In this document: positions 52,502 through 61,574 of the stretch, one piece after another
How the letters are laid out: every line of letters begins with the position of its first letter
Position numbering within the stretch: position 1 is the first letter of the stretch
Source of the DNA: Rhodobacterales bacterium RIFCSPHIGHO2_02_FULL_62_130
GTDB lineage: Bacteria; Pseudomonadota; Alphaproteobacteria; Rhodobacterales; Rhodobacteraceae
Direction of reading: 5' to 3'
Length of the DNA: 64,000 bases
Assembly: GCA_001828855.1 (NCBI GenBank)
Contig: MHZT01000040.1
Coordinates: forward strand, 113,054-177,053
Notes under the pieces: generated by a model
Databases searched by the model: none
What the model saw: the letters and a program-made list of their open reading frames with translations, nothing else
Told to the model about the DNA's origin: nothing
Made by a program: the position numbers and the translations under genes

Positions 52502-53296
52502 ATGACCTATAAAATGCTGGCCAGCGGGCTTATCGCTGGCTTTGCAGCGGGGCTGTTTGCAGCCCTGCTGCATTTCGCGTTCACCCAACCGCTTTTGCTG
52601 TTGGGCGAGCAATATGAAATGGGTGCCATGACGCATTTCGGAACGATGGGCAGCCATGCCACCCCGTCCGACGCTGCCGCCCCCCAAGCCACCCCTTCCG
52701 AAGCGCCCGCCCAAGACCAGATCGGCAATGCCGAGGCTGCGGACCATGACCATATGAGCCATGACCACGGCGCGGCCCCGATGATGGGCGAAGACAGCAG
52801 CACGCAACGCAACGCGCTGACCGTGCTGTTCATGGGCTTCACCTATGCCGCCTATGGCATATTGCTGGCCGCGGGCTACGGACTTGCCACGCATTACGGC
52901 TATGCGATCACGGTGGAACGCGGGCTGCTCTGGGGGCTTGGCGGCTTTCTCGCCTTCCACCTTGCCCCTGCGCTGGGACTGGCCCCCGAACTGCCCGGCA
53001 CCATCGCGGCAGATCTGGTGCATCGGCAAATCTGGTGGCTTGCCACAGTGATTGCCACGGCGGCAGGGCTTGCGCTGTTCGCTTCGGGTCGCTGGGGCAT
53101 CTGGGCGTGGATTGCGGCGGGCGCGCTTTTGGCCGCCCCCCACGGCATCGGCGCGCCGATGGTGGACGGGTTTTACGGCTCGGCACCGCCGGAACTGTCC
53201 TCGCTTTACGCCGCGCGCAGTCTGGGCGTGGCTTTGGTGGCCTGGTTGGTTCTGGGCTGGCTTTCGGCCAGGCTCTGGACCGAAAAGACCGCTTGA
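52502..53296 (+). CDS. cbtA: CbtA: cobalt transporter membrane subunit
   Basis: The 264-residue protein has five or six membrane segments. The first (LASGLIAGFAAGLFAALLHFAF) and QPLLLLGEQYE are CbtA-typical, as is GLLWGLGGFLAFHLAPALGLAPELPG near residue 140. A histidine-rich loop, DHDHMSHDHGAAPMM near residue 80, is a probable cobalt-collecting site. It follows cbtB and precedes cobF by 57 bases, and is co-regulated by the same B12 riboswitch. Confidence 0.92.
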   Translation: MTYKMLASGLIAGFAAGLFAALLHFAFTQPLLLLGEQYEMGAMTHFGTMGSHATPSDAAAPQATPSEAPAQDQIGNAEAADHDHMSHDHGAAPMMGEDSSTQRNALTVLFMGFTYAAYGILLAAGYGLATHYGYAITVERGLLWGLGGFLAFHLAPALGLAPELPGTIAADLVHRQIWWLATVIATAAGLALFASGRWGIWAWIAAGALLAAPHGIGAPMVDGFYGSAPPELSSLYAARSLGVALVAWLVLGWLSARLWTEKTA

Positions 53297-53353
53297 AACA
53301 TGACAACGGCCTGCGCGCGCCCCGCGCAGGCCACAGCCAAAGGGATCGCCCGC

Positions 53354-54106
53354 ATGATCAACCTTGTCCTGATCGGTATCGGAACCGGCAATCCCGACCA
53401 CATCACGATTCAGGCGCAAAAGGCGCTGAACACCGCCGATCTGGTGCTGATCCCGCACAAGGGCGACGACAAGGCCGATCTGGCCGAATTGCGTCTGGCA
53501 ATCTGCGCCACCGCCATCACCAATCCCGCCACGCGGATCATCCCTTTCGATCTGCCCGTGCGCGATGCGGCCAACCCGTCCTATGCCAAGGGCGTGGACG
53601 ACTGGCACGACGCGATTGCCGATGTCTGGCTGGCCGCGATGGCCCCGCTGAACGGCAGCGGCACCGTGGCGCTGCTGGTCTGGGGCGACCCGTCGCTGTA
53701 TGATTCCTCCTTGCGGATCGCGGATCGGCTGCGCCCGTTGATCCCGCTGCATGTCACCGTGATCCCCGGCATCACCGCGCTGCAAGTGCTGACGGCGGCC
53801 CATGCCATCCCGCTCAACCGCATCAACGCGCCGGTGCTGATCACCACCGGCCGCCGCCTGCGGGACGAAGGCTTTCCCCAAGGCGTCACCCGCGCGGCGG
53901 TGTTTCTGGATGGCGAATGTTCGTTCCAGACGCTTGACCCGACCGGCCTGCAAATCTGGTGGGGCGCCTATCTTGGGATGCAGAACCAGATCCTGCTGTC
54001 CGGCCCCGTAGCCGAGGTGACCGAGCAGATCATCGCCACCCGGGCCGCCGCCCGCGCCGCGCATGGCTGGATCATGGACCTCTATCTGCTGGACAAGCAG
54101 CCCTAG
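53354..54106 (+). CDS. cobF: CobF: precorrin-6A synthase (deacetylating)
   Basis: CobF methylates C-1 of precorrin-5 and releases acetate, a step specific to the aerobic pathway. The 250-residue tetrapyrrole methylase starts LVLIGIGTGNPDHITIQAQKAL, with LVLIPHKGDDKADLAELR near residue 31, LLVWGDPSLYDSSLRIADRL near 96 and VIPGITALQVLTAAHAIPLN near 117. The ATG with an AAAGGGA ribosome site was chosen over one 18 codons upstream. Its stop overlaps the stop of the convergent regulator gene (CTAG). Confidence 0.93.
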   Translation: MINLVLIGIGTGNPDHITIQAQKALNTADLVLIPHKGDDKADLAELRLAICATAITNPATRIIPFDLPVRDAANPSYAKGVDDWHDAIADVWLAAMAPLNGSGTVALLVWGDPSLYDSSLRIADRLRPLIPLHVTVIPGITALQVLTAAHAIPLNRINAPVLITTGRRLRDEGFPQGVTRAAVFLDGECSFQTLDPTGLQIWWGAYLGMQNQILLSGPVAEVTEQIIATRAAARAAHGWIMDLYLLDKQP

Positions 54107-54828
54107 CGCAAACCCTCGGCAATGATCTGGCGGACTTCGGCCTCGACCGAATCCAGAATGACATGGATCGCCTGAAACGCCCCGTCAGGATTGTTCGCCA
54201 CGATCTCGTCGCACAGCCTGCGGTGCAGCGGGAAAGACCGCAGCCCGAACTCGTCCCGCCCGAAGGGCGATTCCTGCGACCTCTCGAAGGCCTGATCCAG
54301 ATTGTGTAGCAACTGCCCGAACAGCGGATTGCCTGCAGCCTCATAGATCGCGCCGTGAAAGGCGGCATCGGCCTTGCGCCAGCTATGGCCCGCGTCCACC
54401 TCGGCAATCAGCGTGTCGCACAACTGCGCGATTTCCGCCTTTTGCCGCGTGGTGGCCCGTTCCGCCGCCAACCGCACCACAGCCCCTTCCAACGCACGCC
54501 GCACCTCGATCAGCCGCAACAGCGCCTCGCCCTCAAGGCGCAGCATGGTCGAAACCGGTCCCTTGGTCGCCTGCACCCGCGCCGACAGATAGGTGCCATC
54601 GCCGCGCCTGCGCCGGATCAGGCCCAAACCCTCCCAGCGGTTCAGCGCCTCGCGGATGGTGGATCGCCCCACGCCCAACTGTTCGGCCAAGGAAACTTCG
54701 GGCGGCAGACGGTCGCCGATCTCCAGCCCCGCCCGTTCGATCATATCCGCCAAAGCATCCAGCACCGCCGCACCGCGGGTGCGTGATTCCAACGGCTCCA
54801 GATAGCTTAGCACGGCCTTTTTCGTCAC
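54103..54828 (-). CDS. GntR-family regulator, FadR/FCD type
   Basis: The 241-residue regulator has an N-terminal winged helix, LPPEVSLAEQLGVGRSTIREALNRWEGLGLIRRRRGDGTYL (residues 41-81, split here by motif: the recognition helix is VGRSTIREAL), and a C-terminal all-helical FCD ligand domain with RRALEGAVVRLAAERAT near residue 110 and ADAAFHGAIYEAAGNPLF near 155 carrying the usual metal-binding Asp/His positions. The start is GTG with a GGAAGG ribosome site. It lies 75 bases downstream of the aminotransferase gene on the same strand, so it may control the adjacent peptide-type ABC transporter operon. The ligand is unknown. Confidence 0.82.
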   Translation of the reverse strand: MTKKAVLSYLEPLESRTRGAAVLDALADMIERAGLEIGDRLPPEVSLAEQLGVGRSTIREALNRWEGLGLIRRRRGDGTYLSARVQATKGPVSTMLRLEGEALLRLIEVRRALEGAVVRLAAERATTRQKAEIAQLCDTLIAEVDAGHSWRKADAAFHGAIYEAAGNPLFGQLLHNLDQAFERSQESPFGRDEFGLRSFPLHRRLCDEIVANNPDGAFQAIHVILDSVEAEVRQIIAEGLR

Positions 54829-54903
54829 AGATCAGTGCCTTCCTTGCGCCCCAGGCAGGGCAAAACCCCTTGAGCCCCGCATCGGCACAGGGCTTTAGCA
54901 CAG

Positions 54904-56091
54904 TCAGGCCGTCGGGAACACCGCTTCCTTTTCCAAGGCCGAAACCAGAAAATCCATCTGGTTTTGTGTGTTGTAACCTTGGGTGGACAGCCGCACGATG
55001 GTGTTGTCCTGCCAGTCAAATACCGGAATCTCGATCCGGTATGTCTCCCATAGCGCCAGTTTAAGCGCCATCGGGTCTTGCCGTGGCACCCGCATCGCCA
55101 CCATCTGCGGCGCGCAGAATGCGGGGCTGGAAAACGCCGCCAGCCCTGTCAACGCCCGCACCCGCGCCGCCGTATCCTGCGCCATCTGCCGACAGCTTGC
55201 CGCCACCTTGTCCCAGCCATGCTGGCGGGCAAAGTCGAGCGCGGCAGGCACGGTCAGCCAAGCCGAAGGATCACGCGTGCCTTGCATCTCAAGGAAATCC
55301 ACGAAAGGCGTGTTGCCGAACACCCCCGCAGCGCCTGCGGTATTGGCGTCAGGCGTCCAGCCGTGGCTGATCACCAGCGGGTTGATCATGGTCTGCAAAT
55401 CGGGCCGCACATACAGAAAGGCCGATCCTTTCGGGGCCATCATCCATTTGTGGCAGTTGCCCGCATAGAAATCCGCCCCCAGATCGTCAAGCGCCAAGGG
55501 GATATGCCCCGGCGTATGCGCGCCGTCGATCACGCTCCAGATCCCGCGCGCGCGCGCCTCGGCCACCGCCCGTTCAATCGGAAACACCAAAGCGGTGGGC
55601 GAGGTGATATGGCTTAGAAACAGCACCTTGGTCCGCTCTGTCATCCCTGCTAGCAGCGTGTCGGTGAAATCCTCTTCGCGCGTCAGCGGCAGCGGCACCT
55701 TGACCACCACCACCTTGGCTCCGGTCTTGCGGCAGACATAGGCCCATGTCTTTTCCAGCGCGGCATATTCGTGATCGGTCGTCAGAATCTCGTCGCCCGC
55801 GCGCAGGTCCAGCGACTGCGCCACGATGTTCAGCCCCGCCGTGGCATTGGTGACGCCGACGATATTGTCCGGCCCCGTTCCCAAAACCCCCGCCAAGGCC
55901 ACCCGCGCATCGCGCATCCAGCCCGACAGCCCGCGCGCAGGGTCCAGAAAGGCGACGGGCTGACTTTCAAGCTGCACCTGCCAGCGTTGGTATTCCTCGA
56001 ACACCGGACGCGGGCAGGCCCCGAAAGAGCCGTGGTTCAGAAAGGTGACATCGGGGCGCAGCAGGAACAGGGCCGCAAGGTTTTCCGTCAT
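54904..56091 (-). CDS. Class V aminotransferase, isopenicillin-N-epimerase-like
   Basis: This 395-residue PLP enzyme of fold type I has FLNHGSFGACPRPV at the start (typical of the CefD-like branch), TDHEYAALEKTW near residue 105, VIDGAHTPGHIPL (Asp189) and the Schiff-base lysine Lys215 in AGNCHKWMMAPKGSAFL. Members act as epimerases, desulfurases or lyases on amino acids and peptides; the exact reaction here is unknown. It is immediately after the last ABC permease gene (1-base gap), so it is co-transcribed with a peptide transporter, suggesting that its substrate is the imported compound. Confidence 0.8.
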   Translation of the reverse strand: MTENLAALFLLRPDVTFLNHGSFGACPRPVFEEYQRWQVQLESQPVAFLDPARGLSGWMRDARVALAGVLGTGPDNIVGVTNATAGLNIVAQSLDLRAGDEILTTDHEYAALEKTWAYVCRKTGAKVVVVKVPLPLTREEDFTDTLLAGMTERTKVLFLSHITSPTALVFPIERAVAEARARGIWSVIDGAHTPGHIPLALDDLGADFYAGNCHKWMMAPKGSAFLYVRPDLQTMINPLVISHGWTPDANTAGAAGVFGNTPFVDFLEMQGTRDPSAWLTVPAALDFARQHGWDKVAASCRQMAQDTAARVRALTGLAAFSSPAFCAPQMVAMRVPRQDPMALKLALWETYRIEIPVFDWQDNTIVRLSTQGYNTQNQMDFLVSALEKEAVFPTA

Positions 56092-56092
56092 C

Positions 56093-56947
56093 TCAGCGCC
56101 CCTTCAGGCTGGGGTCCAACGCATCGCGCAACCCGTCACCAAACAATGTCGTCGCCAGCACCGTGATCGCCAGCGCCGCCGTCGGGAACACCGCAAGATG
56201 CCAGTAGAAATACATGAAATTCATGCCTGTGTTGATCATCTGCCCCCAGCTTGGCACCGGCGGCGGCACTCCGATGCCAAGGAAAGACAGCGAGGCCTCC
56301 AGCATCATCGCCAGCGGAATTGCCAGCACAAAACCCACGATGATCGGAGAAATCGCATTCGGAATCAGATGCCTGCGGATGATATAGGCCGGAGACGCCC
56401 CCAAGGCCTGTGCCGCGCGCACGAATTCCTTTTCCTTGAACGCCTTGACTTGGCCCCGCACCAGAAGGCAGACCTGCACCCAGCCGAACAGCGCCGCGAT
56501 CAGCACGATGGTGAAAAACCCGCCATTGGTCAGCGCCCCCAGCAGCATCGCCGCCAGCAGCGGCGGCACCACCGAGAACAACTCGATCAGCCGCATCACC
56601 GCCCAATCGACCCAGCCCTCGTAATAGCCCGCAAGCGCGCCCAAAGGGATGCCGATCAGCACCGAAAACGCCGCCGCCGTAAAGCCGATGGTCAGCGACA
56701 CCCGCGCGCCATAGACGATACGCGAAAAGAAATCGCGGCCCAGATCATCGACGCCGAACCAGAACTCGGTCGAGGGGAACGCATAGGACTGCACCAGAAA
56801 ATCCTGTGCCTCATAGCCGGTCTTGGTGATCAGCGGCGCGAAAACCGCCATCAGGATCAGCACCAGCAGCACCGCGCCCGCCACCAGCGCGCCCTTGTTG
56901 GCGGCAAACCTGCGCCATGCGAAATAGGCCGGACTGCGCGTCTTCAT
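56093..56947 (-). CDS. Peptide-type ABC transporter permease (DppC/OppC family)
   Basis: The 284-residue inner-membrane permease starts with WRRFAANKGALVAGAVLLVLILMAVFAPLI, the typical N-terminal segment of DppC/OppC proteins, and has the DLGRDFFSRIVYGARVSLTIGF block and the ATPase-contact loop with EFVRAAQALGASPAYIIRRHLIPN (the EAA-like motif). The ATG overlaps the stop of the DppB-like gene (ATGA); longer upstream frames read through that gene and are not real. It pairs with the DppB-like protein to form the pore. Confidence 0.88.
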   Translation of the reverse strand: MKTRSPAYFAWRRFAANKGALVAGAVLLVLILMAVFAPLITKTGYEAQDFLVQSYAFPSTEFWFGVDDLGRDFFSRIVYGARVSLTIGFTAAAFSVLIGIPLGALAGYYEGWVDWAVMRLIELFSVVPPLLAAMLLGALTNGGFFTIVLIAALFGWVQVCLLVRGQVKAFKEKEFVRAAQALGASPAYIIRRHLIPNAISPIIVGFVLAIPLAMMLEASLSFLGIGVPPPVPSWGQMINTGMNFMYFYWHLAVFPTAALAITVLATTLFGDGLRDALDPSLKGR

Positions 56948-57876
56948 CCCCGCCGCCCTCCGGTTCTGATGCGCGGGTTCAGCAGCGCGTAAAGGATGTC
57001 CGAGATCAGGTAGGACACACAAAACATCATGGTAATCATCAGGATAAGCGCCATCTCCAAAGCATAATCACGCAGGTTGATCGACGAGACGAAATAGGCC
57101 CCCAAGCCCGGCACGCGGAACATCGCCTCGACAAAGATCGAACCCGTGGCGGTGCCGATGAACATGGGCAGGAACACCGTCACCATCGGCAGCGCCGCAT
57201 TGCGCAGCACATGCTGAAAGATGATCCGCCGCTCGGACAGACCTTTGGCGCGCAGCACGGTCACAAAGGGCTTGTTCAGCACATCCAGCATGGCCGACCG
57301 CGTATAGCGCGCATAGGTCGCCAGCGGGATCGTTGCATAGGCCACAATCGGCAGCACCCATGAATAGGGCTTGCCCCAGCCGCTTGCCGGCAGCCAATCC
57401 AGCCAGACCGCAAACACCAGAATCAGCAGCATCGAAGTGACAAACACCGGAATCGTCAGCCCCAGCGTCGCAAAGGCCGAGGCCAGATAATCCACCCAAG
57501 TGTTGCGCCGCAGCGCCGCCGCCATGCCCAGCAAGATCCCCAAGGGCGCCCCGATCAGCACCCCCGCACCGCCAAGGATCAGGCTTGGCGGCCATGCACG
57601 GCCCAGCAACTCCAGCACCGTCTCACCGGGGCTTTGGAACGGCACGCCGAAATCGAAATGCAGCACCCCCCACATGTATTTGAAATACTGCACATAAAGC
57701 GGGCGGTCCAAACCCAGCGAGGCGTTCAGCTTGGCCTTCACCTCATCCGACACTGGCATGTCATTGCCATCGAACGGCCCGCCGGGAACCGCATGCATCA
57801 TCAGGAACACGATCACCGACACGACGGTAAAGGTCAGCGCAATCGAGGCCAGCCGTTTCAGGATGTAAACGATCAT
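56944..57876 (-). CDS. Peptide-type ABC transporter permease (DppB/OppB family)
   Basis: The 310-residue protein begins YILKRLASIALTFTVVSVIVFLMMHAVPGGPF, the classical DppB opening with a periplasmic P-G-G-P motif. It has six membrane segments and the contact loop RSAMLDVLNKPFVTVLRAKGLSERRIIFQHVLRNAALP (EAA-like). It is joined to the ATPase gene upstream and the DppC-like gene downstream by ATGA overlaps, so the whole transporter is one transcript. Confidence 0.88.
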   Translation of the reverse strand: MIVYILKRLASIALTFTVVSVIVFLMMHAVPGGPFDGNDMPVSDEVKAKLNASLGLDRPLYVQYFKYMWGVLHFDFGVPFQSPGETVLELLGRAWPPSLILGGAGVLIGAPLGILLGMAAALRRNTWVDYLASAFATLGLTIPVFVTSMLLILVFAVWLDWLPASGWGKPYSWVLPIVAYATIPLATYARYTRSAMLDVLNKPFVTVLRAKGLSERRIIFQHVLRNAALPMVTVFLPMFIGTATGSIFVEAMFRVPGLGAYFVSSINLRDYALEMALILMITMMFCVSYLISDILYALLNPRIRTGGRRG

Positions 57877-58826
57877 GTCACCACCGCCTCAAGCCAATGA
57901 TCCGGTCCCACCGCCACCAGTTGCGGCGCAGCCTGTGACAGGGCAGGGCGGGCCAGATCGGCCTGCGCCAGCCGTGGTGTCGCGGCCTCAAGCTGTGCGC
58001 GGGTCAGGAATGTGCGGTGCCGCCGCTCGCGCGGGTTCTGCACCGGCACGGCATCCAGCAGGCTGCGGGTATAGGCATGGCGCGCGTCGGTAAAGATCGC
58101 CTCGGTCGGAGCCTGTTCCACAATGCGGCCGTTGAACATCACCGCCACCTCATCCGTCAGCGACCGTACCACGCTCAGATCATGGCTGATGAACAGGATC
58201 GAAAGCCCCATTTCCGCCTGCAAATCCTGCAGCAGATTGATGATCTGCGCCTTGACCGAAACATCCAGCGCCGAGGTCGGCTCGTCCGCGACCAGAACCG
58301 AAGGCCGCAGGATCAGCGCCCGCGCAATCGCCACCCGCTGCCGCTGCCCGCCCGAGAGTTCATGCGGATAGCGGTTGCCATAGCTGCGATCCAACCCCAC
58401 CCGCGCCAGCCAGCCCAAAGCCTGTTCGGTTTGCTCGGGCTTGCTGCCAAGCCCATGAATATGCAGCGGTTCCGCCACGATCTGCGCCAGCGTCATCATC
58501 GGGTCCAGCGCCGAATAGCTGTCTTGAAACACCACCTGCATCCGCCGCCGATAGGGTTTCAGCCCCGCGTGATCCATCGCGGTAATATCCACCCCATCGA
58601 CCAGAATCCTCCCCGCCGAAGGCTCGACCAGTCGCAGCGCCATCATGCCGGTGGTGGTCTTGCCCGAGCCGGACTCTCCGACCAGCCCCAGAATCCGGTT
58701 GCGCGGCAGCACCAAGGACACATCGCGCACCGCATGGTGATCGCTGAACCGGGGCAGCCAACCGCCCGGCACCCGCAGCGGATAGACCTTGCTGATGCCG
58801 CGCAATTCCAGCGCGGGGGCGGTCAT
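57873..58826 (-). CDS. Peptide-type ABC transporter ATPase (DppF/OppF family)
   Basis: The 317-residue ATPase has Walker A GESGSGKTTTG (50-60), Q-loop VVFQDSYSALDP, signature ELSGGQRQRVAIARAL, Walker B VLVADEPTSALD and the H-loop FISHDLSVV. The C-terminal DppF-type extension ends with the oligopeptide-transporter tail (YTRSLLDAVPVQNPRERR). It forms a heterodimer with the ATPase encoded just upstream, and the two genes overlap by ATGA. Confidence 0.9.
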   Translation of the reverse strand: MTAPALELRGISKVYPLRVPGGWLPRFSDHHAVRDVSLVLPRNRILGLVGESGSGKTTTGMMALRLVEPSAGRILVDGVDITAMDHAGLKPYRRRMQVVFQDSYSALDPMMTLAQIVAEPLHIHGLGSKPEQTEQALGWLARVGLDRSYGNRYPHELSGGQRQRVAIARALILRPSVLVADEPTSALDVSVKAQIINLLQDLQAEMGLSILFISHDLSVVRSLTDEVAVMFNGRIVEQAPTEAIFTDARHAYTRSLLDAVPVQNPRERRHRTFLTRAQLEAATPRLAQADLARPALSQAAPQLVAVGPDHWLEAVVT

Positions 58827-59785
58827 TGCAGCCTCCAGCAGGCGGCATCGCGCCCCGCCGTGACGGTCTGAAACGCCGGTGCCTCCACCCCGCAGCGCGC
58901 TTCGGCCACAGCACAGCGCGGATGAAACGGGCAGCCCTTGGGCGGATTGGCCGGATTGGGCGAGGCTCCCGCGATTTCCACCAACCGCTGCCGCCCCGCC
59001 ACCCGACCGGGGATCGAGGCCAAAAGCGCCTGCGTATAGGGATGCAGCGGCGCGTCGAAAATCTTTTGCACCGGACCCTGTTCCATCGCCCGCCCGCCAT
59101 ACATCACCAGCACGCGGTCTACCGTTTCGGCAACCACCCCCAGATCATGCGTGACCATGATCAGACCCATCCCCATCTCGGCCTGCAACTCCTTGATAAG
59201 CTGCAAGATCTGCGCCTGTATCGTCACGTCCAGCGCGGTTGTCGGCTCGTCCGCGAACAAGACCTGCGGCTGGCAGGACAGCGCCATCGCAATCATCGCC
59301 CGCTGCAACATGCCGCCCGAAAGCTGATGCGGATAGGCGTCCAGCACCCCGCCCGCATTCTTGATCTCGACCCGACGCAGCAGCGCCTCGGCCTCGGCCC
59401 GCGCCTGCGCCTTGGCCGTGGCGCGATGGGCCTGAATGGTTTCCACAATCTGATGCCCGATGGTGAAAGACGGATCAAAGGCCGTCATCGGGTCTTGAAA
59501 GATCATCGCGGCGACGCGGCCCCGCAAGGCCGCCAGATCACGCCCGCGCGCGGCCAGAACATCGACTCCGCCCAGATCCAGCCGATCCGCCGCAATTTTC
59601 GCCGGCGGTTCGCGCAGCAACCGCAGCGCCGCCATGCAGGTCACCGATTTGCCCGAGCCGGATTCGCCCACAATCCCAAGGCTTTCGCCCGCATCCAGAT
59701 GCAGCGTCATGCCCCGCACCGCCTGCACAACACCCTCGTGCTGCACAAAACTGACCGTCAGGTTTACCACATCCAGAAGTCGCAT
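58823..59785 (-). CDS. Peptide-type ABC transporter ATPase (DppD/OppD family)
   Basis: The 320-residue ATPase has Walker A GESGSGKSVTC (40-50), Q-loop MIFQDPMTAFDP, signature LSGGMLQRAMIAMAL, Walker B VLFADEPTTALD and H-loop MVTHDLGVV. The C-terminus carries the Fe-S-like cysteine-containing tail of DppD proteins (PKGCPFHPRCAVAEARCG), known to bind a 4Fe-4S cluster in several members. The gene follows the binding-protein gene by 51 bases. Confidence 0.9.
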   Translation of the reverse strand: MRLLDVVNLTVSFVQHEGVVQAVRGMTLHLDAGESLGIVGESGSGKSVTCMAALRLLREPPAKIAADRLDLGGVDVLAARGRDLAALRGRVAAMIFQDPMTAFDPSFTIGHQIVETIQAHRATAKAQARAEAEALLRRVEIKNAGGVLDAYPHQLSGGMLQRAMIAMALSCQPQVLFADEPTTALDVTIQAQILQLIKELQAEMGMGLIMVTHDLGVVAETVDRVLVMYGGRAMEQGPVQKIFDAPLHPYTQALLASIPGRVAGRQRLVEIAGASPNPANPPKGCPFHPRCAVAEARCGVEAPAFQTVTAGRDAACWRLQ

Positions 59786-59836
59786 CCGTTTCCCCGTTGA
59801 AATCCGCCCCCCGACCGTGATCGGGGGGCGAAAGAC

Positions 59837-61438
59837 TTACTTTTCGATATGCGTGTAGAAATACAGCGCAAGTTGACGCAACGGCGCAAAGCCAAGCTTG
59901 TTCGGCAGGGTGCCATCGCCCTTCAGGTCTTTGCTGACCACCGCATTGGTGATCGGGTGAACCAGCGGCACGAATGAGGCATTGTCGATCAGCACTTGCT
60001 CGGCCTGACGGTAAAGCTGGTCACGATCCTCCCAGACCGGCGCGCTGTCGGCTTTGGCCACCAACTCGTCATATGCGGCAATGCGGTGATCGTGACGCCC
60101 GCCGTTATAGAAGATGCCGTAAAAGTTCGACGGGTCCAGATAGTCATACTCATAGGGCGCAAGGAACAGGTTGTTCTTCTTCTCCAACAGCCCCGCCATC
60201 CAGTCTTTCGTTGGCATCACCTTGATATTCATGGTGATTCCAAGGATGTCCTTGAACTGCGCCTGAAGGTATTGCAGCATCGGTGCCGTGATCGCACCGT
60301 TATAGCCGCCCTGATCCCGATACCAGATTTCCACCTCGGGGAAGCCTTCGCCATTCGGATAGCCCGCGTCGGCCATAAATTTCTTGGCCTTTTCAGGATC
60401 GAACACAGCCTGCGCGGTGATGGTGTCGTTATATCCGGGATAGCCCGGCGGCAGCAGCGATTTGCCGGGGATCGCAAGGTCTTTCAACACGGTCGCGGTC
60501 ATCTCGTCGCGGTTGATCGCATATTGGAAGGCTTTGCGGACGTTGATGTTGTCAAACGGTGCCGAGGACAGATCGAAGGACAGGTAAGACACCGCAAACA
60601 CCGCGTTCTTGGCAATCTGGCCGGGGAAGCGTTGTTCCACAAAGGGAATCTGCCCCGCGTTCAGATAGGAAAAGTCCGATTCCCCCGCCATGAAGGCCGG
60701 AAGCCCAACCTCGGGCGCACCCAAGGACGGGTCAATTTCAACCCGATCCACCATCGCCTGCCAAGGGCCGGTATAGGTCGGGCTTTTCACCAGAACCATC
60801 TTGTTGTTGGATTTCTCCCATGACTCCACGATGAACGGCCCGCTTGTCACCAGCGTTTCGACATTCGCAGCGTATTCGTCGCCCAGCTTGTCCCAGACAT
60901 GCTTTGGCACCGGATACCACAGGCTGACCACCCCCGGCAGATAGGGTTTCGGGGCCGAGGTCGTTACTTCGATGGTCTTGTCATCCACCGCCTTGATGCC
61001 AAGCGTGGCCACATCGGCCTCGCCCTTGGTCACGGCATCCCAATTGGCGATGCCACCCGCATAACCCCAATACCACGCGAAATCATAGCCGGTGGTGGCG
61101 GCGCGTTGCAGCGCAAAGATATAGTCGCTGGCCTTCAGCGGCTCGCCATCCGACCACACCAGCCCGTCGCGCAGCTTGAAGGTCCAGGTCAGGCCATCTT
61201 CCGATTGGCTCCAGCTTTCGGCGGCCAGCCCGTTCAGGTCGTAATTGTTGTCAAAGCTGGTCAGCGGAAGTTGCACGGCCTCGGGGTTTCCGGCCCGCGC
61301 ATAGACGGTTTTCATGTAGTCCATATAGGTGCCAGAGGTCGAATCCCCCGCACTATAGACGGTGGTCTGTGCTTGCATCGGGCCGGACAGAACCGCCCCC
61401 ACCAAGACCGCCCCCGCCAGTTTCAGTAATGATTTCAT
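59837..61438 (-). CDS. Periplasmic peptide-type ABC substrate-binding protein (SBP family 5)
   Basis: The 533-residue exported protein has a clear Sec signal peptide, MKSLLKLAGAVLVGAVLSG then PMQAQ, with cleavage likely after residue 24. The mature part has family-5 features: AAESWSQSEDGLTWTFKLRDGLVWSDGEPLKASDYIF near residue 70 (split by domain; the LTWTFKLRDGLVWSDG block is diagnostic), GPFIVESWEKSNNKMVL and FDPEKAKKFMADAGYP. The ATG has a strong AAGGAGGACG ribosome site; frames upstream are not protein-like. It is the first gene of the transporter operon, and the 136-base upstream gap should hold the promoter. The ligand is probably a peptide or amino-acid derivative. Confidence 0.9.
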   Translation of the reverse strand: MKSLLKLAGAVLVGAVLSGPMQAQTTVYSAGDSTSGTYMDYMKTVYARAGNPEAVQLPLTSFDNNYDLNGLAAESWSQSEDGLTWTFKLRDGLVWSDGEPLKASDYIFALQRAATTGYDFAWYWGYAGGIANWDAVTKGEADVATLGIKAVDDKTIEVTTSAPKPYLPGVVSLWYPVPKHVWDKLGDEYAANVETLVTSGPFIVESWEKSNNKMVLVKSPTYTGPWQAMVDRVEIDPSLGAPEVGLPAFMAGESDFSYLNAGQIPFVEQRFPGQIAKNAVFAVSYLSFDLSSAPFDNINVRKAFQYAINRDEMTATVLKDLAIPGKSLLPPGYPGYNDTITAQAVFDPEKAKKFMADAGYPNGEGFPEVEIWYRDQGGYNGAITAPMLQYLQAQFKDILGITMNIKVMPTKDWMAGLLEKKNNLFLAPYEYDYLDPSNFYGIFYNGGRHDHRIAAYDELVAKADSAPVWEDRDQLYRQAEQVLIDNASFVPLVHPITNAVVSKDLKGDGTLPNKLGFAPLRQLALYFYTHIEK

Positions 61439-61574
61439 ACACGTCCTCCTTGCTGTTGGTCTTATTTCCACCCAGTCCGGCAAGGCTCGTTGACCCGCCG
61501 CCAGCACGCCTTTGGCCTGCCATGTCATATGTCTGACAATTAGCGCGCCCGTTGACAAGCCTTTTGACGCAGCC

